Shown piece by piece: positions 56,211-64,000 of a stretch of 64,000 nt of DNA (positions are counted from its first letter, which is position 1; every line of letters begins with the position of its first letter). A model generated the notes under the pieces. It was given only the letters and a program-made list of their open reading frames with translations. It was not told the origin of the DNA and did no database searches. Origin of the DNA: Flaveria trinervia. Its lineage: Eukaryota; Streptophyta; Magnoliopsida; Asterales; Asteraceae. The translations under genes were made by a program, and so were the position numbers. The stretch covers positions 30,551,791 to 30,615,790 of the forward strand of contig CM046453.1 of the NCBI GenBank assembly GCA_025506515.1, given 5' to 3'.

Positions 56211-57672
56211 GTAGATTCAGGGCCATGAGAGCTAGATTCCCAAAAGGATGTTCACCACCATGTTGACCATCGCCATCAAATAATTGCTCATTACCAGAGA
56301 GATCATCTGGTAAACTGCTCCAGTCACAATACCAGGGTGAAGAAGCTGTGATGAGGTTGTGATTGAGATGATTGAGATGGTAGAGGCTCAGTAGGGCTTG
56401 AGGTTGTTGTGCATTAGGAAATTGAACCAGATTTGGGTGTGGCATGTAATAGCAGGGATATGGACATGACATTGGACCCTAAGGGACAAATATGCAGGAG
56501 ATTAGGTTGTGAATGATGACCAGAACTATCAGGATGTTGCCCTCTGTTTTGTGGACTATTGCTTGGAAAAGTTACAAAGGGTGCAGAGGAGTTAGATCCA
56601 GATGATCTACACTCTCTTGCAAAGTGTCCAAGCCTATGGCATTTGTGACACTTCAACTTACTCTTGTCAAAACCAACTTTGGTTTTGCCAGAGAGTCCTG
56701 GAAATTTCCTACCAGTTCTCTTGTAGAACTTTTTAGATCTGATATTAATCAAGGCCATTTGGCTCAGAATATCCATCTCTTCTAAGTCATCATCAGCAAT
56801 ACCCTTTAAATCATCCATAATGAAACACAAATTGTCACTATTATAGCCTGACTGACTGTCAACACTAACAAATGCATGATCTGAACCGTTTGAGGAGAAA
56901 TCTATATGCATCATAATGCTTTCTGATGCAGCATATTCTGACTCATGACCAACCAAGGCAGTGTTACCTGGTACAAAGTCATCAGTGAGCTTTCTTGATG
57001 ATGCCAGTTTCCTTTTTTGCTCTATCTCTCTTTCAAATGTAAGCAGTTTCTCATGGAGTTGGGTGAGAGATAGACTATCCAAATTTGCACTGGAGCGTAG
57101 GACAATGGTATATGTGTCCCATCTCTCAGGCAGTGATCTGAGGAATCTGTTGTTCATCTGACTATTAGTGTATTCATGTTTGACCATTTTCAGCTCAGAG
57201 ATCAAACAGAAAAACGCTCAAACTGTTGAGTCAGTGACTCACCCTTCCTATGAGAGAATGTCTCATATTGTTGGGCAAGGATTTCTCTGTTGTTTGCTAA
57301 GACTCATCTGTTCCACCAAATTGTTCCTTCAATGCATTCCAGAGGTCATGAGCAGTTTCATGATGCATAAGCCCAGAATAGATTTCATTCGGCAGTGCCA
57401 TGGCCAGAATTCCATGCGCTTTAGCATCAATCTCAAACAGTTTTCGGTCCACATCTGAGTATTGTTCCTTCTTCTTTGGAACCATTTGGTGGTCTCCGGA
57501 TTGTTCACCATAGGCTTGTGTGGACCATGTACCACAGATGTCCAACAACCTAAACTGTTAACAGACAGGTGATGAAGCATTCTTCGTTGCCATATGTTAT
57601 ACTCAGTCCTAACCAGCATCGGAGGCTTGGTTGAGGACCGGTATTGTGAGGGTCATTAGAATGAGTAGTCAT
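56211..57672 (-). pseudogene. Gag of A3
   Basis: Start at the ATG at 57672, about 210 bases after the primer site. The core is in shifted frames (57619-57297, with LRLMLKRMEFW in one frame and RKLFEIDAKAHGILAMALPN in another), then open from 57205 to 56414 with MNNRFLRSLPERWDTYTIVL and FEREIEQKRKLASSRKL, and an intact zinc knuckle CHKCHRLGHFAREC at 56609-56650. It would bind element RNA and build the particle. Breaks near 57620, 57540 and 57300. Confidence 0.82.
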
Positions 57673-57881
57673 TCTCAGATTCAACCAATTCTATTAAGTT
57701 TTAACTGATTTAGTGCAAAACACAACAACTCAATATGAACCAAGAGAAAACTCAAAGCAATAAACAAAAGCAGTAGAAATTCAATGATCCATAACCATTC
57801 TTGCAAATATGCTAATTTCAAACATAGATATCAAATAGCAGTTTCAATGATCAATTGTTAGATCGATCAATGATTAACCTT

Positions 57882-57893
57882 GCTCTGATACCA
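57882..57893 (-). promoter_or_regulatory. Primer binding site of A3
   Basis: Minus-strand TGGTATCAGAGC two bases inside the 5' LTR, complementary to the 3' end of initiator tRNA-Met; perfect match to the usual copia primer site. Confidence 0.92.
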
Positions 57894-57895
57894 TT

Positions 57896-58617
57896 TGTTA
57901 GGATCAGTGATCTAAGTTTGATTAATTAGAGAGTATCGCAGCGGAAATTCAAACAACGAATTAAACAATTCACAAGAACACAATGATATTCAATGTAACA
58001 GTAAATGGTTATAGAAAAAGAGTATTCTGCAAAAGAGATATTTCATTCATATGCTTTCGTGGTGGCTCAATGTCATACTTTACAATTAGGTCAAGATTCC
58101 TTATATAGGATATGTGACGTCAGCTGATGTCACTTGATAGTGACATCTAACAGAATTATTCAAACTACTGAAACTATGCAAACTACTGAGAATGTTCTCA
58201 ACAACTGATTACATCTCAGAGAATGCTAAGTACAAGAAACATAAAACTACTGAAACTAAACTACTGAAACTAAATTACAAGAACTGAAAGGAAACTATCA
58301 CAACTACTGAAGTTGATAACTTCAGCTGTTGTGACAACTACTGATCACTTTGGTCTTCAGTCTTTGTTCTTCAGACTTTGTTCTTCAGACTTTTACTTTC
58401 AGACTTTGTCTTCAGCTGATAGCTTCAGACTTTGTCTTCGGTACTTTACTTTCAGACTTTGTCTTCAGTAGTAGTCTTCATTCTTGTCTTCAGACTTTGT
58501 CTTTAGTACTTTATGATCAGCTGATGTCTTCAGCTGTTGTGATCTCTTCAGCAGTTGTAATGTCTGTGGGACTTAGAGGTTTTTCTGATCAGGCTCATTG
58601 GTTCTTTTGGTCCAATA
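57896..58617 (-). repeat. 5' LTR of A3
   Basis: Plus borders TGTTAGGATC and GTCCAATA (the last from CCAACA by one change). Array at about 58150-58560. On the minus strand a GTGACATCAGCTGACGTCAC box (58114-58133) stands next to the TATA box CCTATATAAGG (58099-58109). A 15-bp AAACTACTGAAACTA repeat unit is duplicated relative to the 3' copy. Confidence 0.93.
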
Positions 58618-58622
58618 GCATG
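58618..58622. repeat. Target-site duplication of A3, right copy
   Basis: GCATG, same as 46610-46614. Confidence 0.9.
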
Positions 58623-59654
58623 ATACTTCACCCATTAGGGAAGCATTGTTCATATCAAGCTTGTACATATCCCCTTTCCTGGAGATCTAAGAAGCACCAT
58701 TCCAGAGGAATTGTCATCCCTGGTTTGAGGATAATGCACTCATGTTTTGTGAAAAGCATTTGGTGCTTTTGATCACAGAATTGAGAAACACTAACAGGTT
58801 GTGTTCAAGCTATTTGACAAAGTTAACTTTGTCAACTGTTAACATACCATTGGATATACTCCCTCTGCCAGAAATATATCCTCCGCCTCACCTCCAACTG
58901 GATAGGACCTCCATCATAATGTTGAAATTGTTAAAGAGAGATTTGTTTCCTGTCATGCCTGGAGCATCCACTATCTACAATCCAAATGTTGTTATTCTTG
59001 TCAAATGGATGTCCCTGCACATAAGATAAGATGATTAGTTTTGATTGGAAACCCAAGCTTTATTGGTCTTGGTTCTTCCAAAGATAATGACATAATTGAA
59101 CCAAAATTTATGCATGGGGGTTCAATGGATGTCGTTGAAGAAGAGGTTTGGGCTACAGCATCTTCCTTGATCTTCCATTCTATCCCTTGGTTGATCATGG
59201 AGGATGAGCTTGTTGAAGCATTTGTAACTTGGCATTCTTCCAAAGCTTCTTTCTTTTCGAAAGAAGCCTTCACCACCTTTTCTTCCGAAGCAGTATTCTT
59301 CTGGGATGGTTTCAAGGGGACTCTTTTGTTCTTCAGAGTCTTGACAGCTTTAGCTTCTGAAGCCTTTTTCCTTTCGGAAGAAGGATTTTCTTCCGAAAGT
59401 AGCCTTGTTTCAGAAACAAGCTTTCCCTTTTTCATCACTTGAACCATTTGATATGGTCCAAATGAGAAACCTTCCCTGACTCCTTCCTTTTTAACATTAT
59501 TTGCATAATGTGTGCTAGCAGGATTGTAATAACAATCTTTGGCCATGTGGTTTTGCAGACCACACATTATGCATGCAATGTTAACCTTTTGGGGATTTGA
59601 AAATTGTTGTTTCTTGTTCTTTTTATCACTTGAACAATCAAACCGGTGATCCAC
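58623..59654 (-). pseudogene. End of gag and protease of D
   Basis: 59654-59001 is open for 217 codons: zinc knuckle CIMCGLQNHMAKDC at 59532-59573, then a Lys/Glu/Ser-rich linker (59400-59100) whose DNA carries TTCCGAAG-like words of the D array. The protease WIVDSGCSRH block follows, with Asp-Ser-Gly at 58967-58975, then frame slips and a readable MYKLDMNNASLMGE block near 58680 just before A3. The gag core before 59654 is absent, so only the C-terminal part of gag is present. Confidence 0.78.
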
Positions 59655-60327
59655 AATGGATGACGTCTATACAACCCCGAGCTTCTTCCAAGTGTTGTAT
59701 GCACCTTCCGAGCCTCCAAATGGTCTTGAAGAATTAATTACCGAGAGAATTCTACAGAGTAACTCTCCCACCAAAGCTTGCCAAAATGGTGAACTTAGGC
59801 CTCTATTTATAGGCTTTATGGAGTGTTTAAGCATGGCGTCGTGCTAATAAAATGCTTATGAATGATGGTCGGCTCGTACGTGCAGGGTGTGTCGAGCACG
59901 ACCCCATGCTTGATGGGGCATGGCCCCGTGTTGGAGGTGGGGCATGGCCTCGTGTCTCATGGGCACAACCTCATGCTTGCTTTAAAGGGATAATACTTTT
60001 GTCCTGTCAGATGTTCCAACATGGGGGTGTGTCAATTTAGCACGGGGGTGGGTTTCAGGCAAGGCATGGGGGCGTGCTTAATGAGGCACGACCCTGTTCT
60101 TGGACTCCAAAGCTTGGATTACTTCAATTTCTTGTCATATATGTTTCTTTTGTCCATCTTGACCTTTTAAACACCTGAAAACAGGATTTAATATTTTTAA
60201 GCACATATTCATCATTTTAAGGGAGATATTGAGGAATAACTTATATGCTTTTGATATGATATTTATGTATAATTTGGAGCACATCTGATCTTAAGATGGC
60301 GAGATCTTACAATCAAAATCCTGGAAA
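59655..60327 (-). other. LTR-like promoter block of unknown family
   Basis: No gene. Minus-strand TATA box GCCTATAAATAGAGG at about 59802-59816, preceded (to the right) by a GC-rich motif array at 59870-60095 and followed by a leader-like stretch. The layout is that of an LTR or its U3/R, but I cannot find both ends. It separates the end of D gag from the E-type LTR. Confidence 0.45.
59870..60095. repeat. GCACGACCCCATGC-type array
   Basis: GC-rich words GCACGACC, CCCCATGC, GGGGCATGG and GGCATGGGGGCGTG in both orientations, about ten in 225 bases, within otherwise AT-rich DNA. Near-palindromic pairing is visible at 59905-59935. Confidence 0.65.
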
Positions 60328-60339
60328 GCTCTGATGCCA
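60328..60339 (-). promoter_or_regulatory. Primer-binding-site-like sequence beside E-type LTR
   Basis: Minus-strand TGGCATCAGAGC, one mismatch from TGGTATCAGAGC, two bases inside the LTR border at 60342. It shows that this LTR is a 5' LTR on the minus strand. Confidence 0.7.
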
Positions 60340-60341
60340 AT

Positions 60342-61138
60342 TGTAGGACCCTTTAATGGATGGTCAATACAACAATCACATAAGCAGGAGAGTGTTAGAA
60401 CACTTAACAAATCAAATAGGAAACTGGGACTTATAGTATGATACTTAGAACACAAGCAAAATAAAAGACAAAACTAAGAACAACAACACATGGATATGGG
60501 TTTTCAAGAATGTTGTATATTGCTCTCAAGTTCTTTCACAAGTGTCACAAAGCATTAAGAAAGATACAAGGACCGGAGATACTTTATACTACATCCTACA
60601 GCCGGCCATACTTAGAAGGCCTGCTAGAAACATATGCTCTAGACAACAAAATCAAACGTAGAGTCAAAAGGCAGATTGTCTTTTGAGTAGTGACTATGAC
60701 ATGCCATAGCTCACATCCTAATATATTATAAAAGGATAAAATTACATAAAGTAGAAATTTGCAGACATAAGACCTCAATGTACAGTTTATATAAAGCATG
60801 AACCTTTCACCAACTTGTATAAGTTGGTGAGTCTTCAGAGTTGTTGCGGAAAGTTGGTTAGCTTTATGAAAAATACATCAGAGAAAGCATGTTCTTCAAA
60901 GTATTTGAAAGAAATATGTCTTCACTTCTTTGATTTCAGAAGACTTTATCTTTGAAGATTCGGAAGACTTCACTTTTGGATTCGAAAGATATTGGGCTTG
61001 GCTTCTGAAGATTTTACACTTAGAATATTTTTGATGCAGGGTGTAAAACTTCTGTAGCAACTTCTACTTTGCACTAAGTGCATGCATGCACGAAAGACTT
61101 GGGTTGTTTTGGGTGCATTAGCTTTTAATGACCCTACA
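60342..61138 (-). repeat. 5' LTR of an E-family element
   Basis: Plus borders TGTAGGACCC and GACCCTACA, 797 bases. Similar in length and in many blocks to the LTR at 31340-32143. It contains GGAAGACTT and ATTCGAAAG words that look like a weaker form of the D motif. Internal sequence to its left is not E-like beyond the primer site. Confidence 0.75.
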
Positions 61139-61719
61139 ATAATCAATATATTTGTTGAAAAAAATCAAATCGAATATTTTGGTGTTATTTTTTAGTGTAG
61201 AAAGAGAAATATTAATGTAATCCATTGTCTAGTTGTTAATTATATTTGAGTTCCGATGCTTGGTATCTTTTCACACATTTTTCCTGTACGTTCTTAATTT
61301 ATGTGGATCAATTAACATCAAGGTTAAGAGGCTTAATTAGTGTTCCTAAAATCTTCAGAGTTTAAACTATGTTGAGATTAGCTTAAGATGTTATATTTTA
61401 TGCTGTCAAACGTGCTTTCAACTTAGATATTCATGTTTAAAGCACAACCTTAGGGCAGATTAATTGAAACCTCTCGTTATTTCTTCCCACAATGCAACAT
61501 TGATAAGCTTGCAACTGTATAGTCATAATACGCCATTATTGTTTAGATGATTAGGAAAATTTTATACCTCAAAGTTGGGGTTGTACCCTTCATCTTGTAG
61601 TCGAACATGTAACAGACCCTTTCTACTATGACCTGCTATTTCTTTCATGCTAATGTAACATCCAATGAAATTTGAAATGGCATTAGAATATGAGTTTCTT
61701 TCTTAAGTATAAAAGATAT
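61139..61719. other. Non-coding AT-rich stretch
   Basis: 580 bases with no gene, repeat or element border that I can support. It may be single-copy DNA or an old relic. Confidence 0.4.
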
Positions 61720-62450
61720 TGTTAGGACCTGGTATTTGAACGAAATACCTGGAGATTAGCGTGTAAACCAGATCAAATAGTGCGGAATCCTATTTGATTG
61801 GCGATCCAATCAGTGAGAACACACGAAGAATCAATCAAGAATTGAAACTAACGTTAGAAATCGATTGGGAATCGATCTAATGTGTTCTATGAACTTGGAG
61901 AACGAATTGGGAGGCTTCTGGACAGCTAGGGTACGTTTGGAATCGTAATTTCTTGAGAGTCCCTATTTTTCACAAATTGGGTTGTATTTATAGGTTGGTA
62001 TTATTCAATCGTGCGACTGAACCATTAGTATGGTTCAGTCGTGCGATTGAACCATGCGGTTGATTCATCCGCACGACTGAGTATTCAGTCGTGCGACTGA
62101 GCCAATCTTATGTGTCAATCATACGACTAATCCAGTCACCCAGTTCAGTCGTGCGACTGAGTCATTCGTATGAAGTTGTTCATGCTTATGGTCCATTCGC
62201 ATGGGCCATTCGCATGAGAACTTGATTATGTTAAGTTTGAATGTATTAATTAGTAAACATTATATGTAAACATTCAACCAATCACTAACCTAATTAACCA
62301 ATTTTATATCAACTCATTAATGAAATATTAATCATTACAAATCACAATCAACCAATATCATTTCATTAATCATATCAAATTACACCAGAATTAGATAAAC
62401 AAGATCTATTACATTTCCTATCATGATCTAGGGACATACATGTATCAACA
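61720..62450 (-). repeat. 3' LTR of family H
   Basis: Plus borders TGTTAGGACC and TATCAACA, 731 bases. TATA box on the minus strand (CCTATAAATACAACC, about 61983-61997). U3 carries the TCAGTCGTGCGACTGA array at 62010-62230. A polypurine tract lies directly to its right. No second copy is in the window. Confidence 0.85.
62010..62230. repeat. CAGTCGTGCGACTG palindrome array in H LTR
   Basis: At least eight versions of TCAGTCGTGCGACTGA or halves of it; the core CAGTCG-TG-CGACTG is an almost perfect palindrome. CpG-bearing arms mutate by transitions (ATACGACT, GTGCGATT), as expected where cytosines are methylated. Confidence 0.8.
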
Positions 62451-62463
62451 AACTCCCCCTTGG
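62451..62463 (-). promoter_or_regulatory. Polypurine tract of H
   Basis: Minus-strand CAAGGGGGAGTT directly before the H LTR. Confidence 0.8.
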
Positions 62464-62469
62464 ACCTAG

Positions 62470-64000
62470 ATCTCTCTAATCTTTTGTTTTCTGCATAACC
62501 TCTTTGTATTTCTTGTACTTCTCCTCTTTTGTGACTCCCGTGTGAATCTCAAACGCGAAGCAGAGTCGTATAACTTTCTGGAACTGGAGGGCTTGTACAA
62601 TATCTTGCGTATCATAGAACAGTGGCCACTTGTATAGCGTATATACATCACTTTCCGACAAGTTTGTAAGCCACATCGGGTTGAATACCCTGATAGTATC
62701 CATCTGTCCCTATTTGCTTAAGACTATGACCGCTTCAGCTGTTCTCCAATCATAGTACCACCACTTAAAATGTGGAGTGAAATCCTGTGGCATTTCCCTG
62801 AGTGGGATTCTCGACATTGTGCGCGGAGGATTCCACTTCAACACTATCTTAGGCTTGCCAGTAATGACATAACCTCAGACCTTCTGATATACCTAGTAGG
62901 CTGTTGGGGTCTGAAGTTAACCCATCTAGTGTGGTACTCCTTCTTCAGAGCAGCCTCAAACCAGCCTGACATCTTCCTCGGGTCAGCATACAAAAGCCTT
63001 AGTTTGGCCAGCTGGTTGAGCTCAAAACCTGGTAGAGTCTTCAGATCATGTGAGAATCTGAAGTACTCTATGCCCTGTTCTCTCTTAACTGCATATGCAT
63101 TGAGATCTTCAAAGTACGCCCATGCTATGATCCTTCCTGACACCTTGTGATGTTTCTTGACTCTATAGAGTTTGGTGTAGGAATCCTTCTTTGGTGTAGT
63201 ACGTTGGGCTCTAACTTCTTCAAAACATGCAGCCCACTCAGCCTTTCGAATGTCAACATCATCATTTGAGGCTTGGGCTGTGTCTTTTGTTTTCTCTGTT
63301 TCTTGCTCCATATTGTTCAACACCTCAATAGTATCGCTGACAAGGGATTCACCCAGATTGGGGACCACATTACCCTCATTGTCAGCGTACTGAGGCTACT
63401 CCTCGGCAGTGACATCTTCGATCTCTACATCATCAACATCGTGGAGCTCTTCGTCACTAGTCGAATCGCATGTCGGGGCATCTTTTACTATTTCATCTGG
63501 ATTTAGCTCGAAAAGCTCTACGAGTTGCTCATTTGATAGGTCATGAATTATTTCCCCTTCTTCAAGGGTATAATTCACTGACCTCCTGACAATCCCTTGC
63601 AGATCAAGAATCATTGTTAGCTGAGACTTGACCTGTTGAAGGGGAGCAACATCAAACTCATCTCTTTGGTAATTTTGATCTGTTTGATTTAAACATTCCA
63701 CACATAAATCATTAGTAATTAATCAAACAGAAAGGCATTAAAGTAATATAAACATTAAATACATTGTGTCCAATTACATGATTCAAATACAAAAGAAGAT
63801 AAATACATAAACATCTAATCTTTACTTTTTTTCTTGTATCATGGTTTCATCACTTGGAGGGGCAGAGGTAGAAGCTGATTGATCTTGTCTGTTCTTTGTC
63901 CTTTTCTCCTGACCTGTAGCAGTGGCCGATGCAGGTTCATCCCCTCCTTCTGCTTCTTCATCATCCTCAGTATCACTCTCATCATCCTCATCATTATCTT
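62470..64000 (-). pseudogene. C-terminal part of ORF3, family H
   Basis: Runs off the right edge. From the right: Asp/Glu-rich tract (about 64000-63930), a stop near 63831, then 63701-63396 with EEGEIIHDLSNEQLVELFEL, a stop at about 63397, 63368-62844 with KVSGRIIAWAYFEDLNAYAV and FELNQLAKLRLL, and 62703-62476 with VYTLYKWPLFYD. The IIAW-x-Y/F unit and the EEGEI block match ORF3 of C (KIIAWKYD, EEGEIADED), and KKIIQWRFED in D. No membrane span. Function unknown. Confidence 0.7.

Larger units (their letters stand above)
46615..58617 (-). mobile_element. Complete copia element A3 (12.0 kb)
   Basis: Full family-A element on the minus strand: 5' LTR (57896-58617), primer site, gag, linker, protease, integrase, RT, RNase H, spacer array, ORF3, polypurine tract and 3' LTR (46615-47321), flanked by a perfect GCATG duplication. 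By eye about 27 differences (including indels) separate the LTRs over ~710 bases, roughly 96% identity. It interrupts element D between protease and pre-integrase. Coding regions carry many frame breaks, including in the RT active site, so it is non-autonomous or its sequence has base-level errors. Confidence 0.95.
37840..59654 (-). mobile_element. Copia element D, interrupted by A3
   Basis: Minus-strand element in two parts, 37840-46609 and 58623-59654, separated by the 12.0-kb element A3 and its duplicated GCATG. From right to left: end of gag with zinc knuckle, protease, (A3), pre-integrase, integrase, RT, RNase H, spacer array, ORF3, polypurine tract, 3' LTR. The reading of the pre-integrase block resumes in a compatible way across the insertion. 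The 5' LTR and most of gag are not found: unrelated LTR-like DNA begins at 59655. D itself lies inside the gypsy RNase H. Confidence 0.85.

Noticed and set aside
63697..63832. Possible intron in ORF3 of H (GTAAAG to AAACAG)
   Set aside because: The flanking reading frames do not join in phase across the candidate sites; a stop plus a non-coding or decayed stretch is the simpler reading.

Overview
The window looks like plant nuclear heterochromatin made almost wholly of LTR retrotransposons. I found no host gene, tRNA, rRNA or CRISPR array. Copia polyproteins, 5-bp target duplications, TGGTATCAGAGC-type primer sites (initiator tRNA-Met) and chromodomain gypsy sequence with a TGTAACACC LTR end all fit an angiosperm. 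From the style of the pol proteins and of the third ORF I infer a dicot, perhaps Asteraceae; that is recognition from memory, not a search. The copia elements resemble the Sirevirus (SIRE/Maximus) lineage: long internal regions, an extra ORF between pol and the 3' LTR, and palindrome-rich LTRs.

Layout. 1-13150 (+): two broken copies of family A head to tail (A1, LTR, A2, LTR); A2 lacks gag, protease and the first half of integrase. 13151-14780 (-): relic of family F, an ORF3 N-terminus with its upstream motif array. 14787-14884: TA microsatellite, then 0.9 kb without a gene. 15818-30544 (+): a complete 14.7-kb element of family C with both LTRs, primer site, gag, pol, a 2.4-kb spacer, a roughly 1300-codon ORF3 and a polypurine tract. 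30545-31338: a non-coding stretch and an orphan RNase H fragment. 31340-59654 (-): a nest in which an E-family 3' LTR with ORF3 is cut by a Tekay-like gypsy element, the gypsy by copia element D, and D by a complete 12.0-kb A element (A3, 46615-58617, TSD GCATG). 59655-61138: an LTR-like promoter block and an E-like 5' LTR with primer site. 61720-64000 (-): 3' LTR and ORF3 end of family H.

How the parts relate. Every coding region is broken, so these are dead or non-autonomous copies; some single-base breaks could be assembly errors. Three copia families (A, C, D) share one architecture: LTR, gag-pol, then a non-coding spacer carrying the same family-specific inverted-repeat motif that fills that family's own LTR, then a TATA-like box, then the ATG of ORF3. 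The motif differs between families (A CAGTAGTT/AACTACTG, C CCGCATT/AATGCGG, D CTTCCGAAG), and F shows the same arrangement with AAACTATAGTTT. In A and D it also intrudes into protein-coding linkers. I regard this, a putative internal LTR-like promoter driving ORF3, as the most interesting signal here. ORF3 shows no signal peptide or membrane segment; it has an N-terminal globular domain, a disordered linker, basic and acidic tracts, and a conserved C-terminal part.
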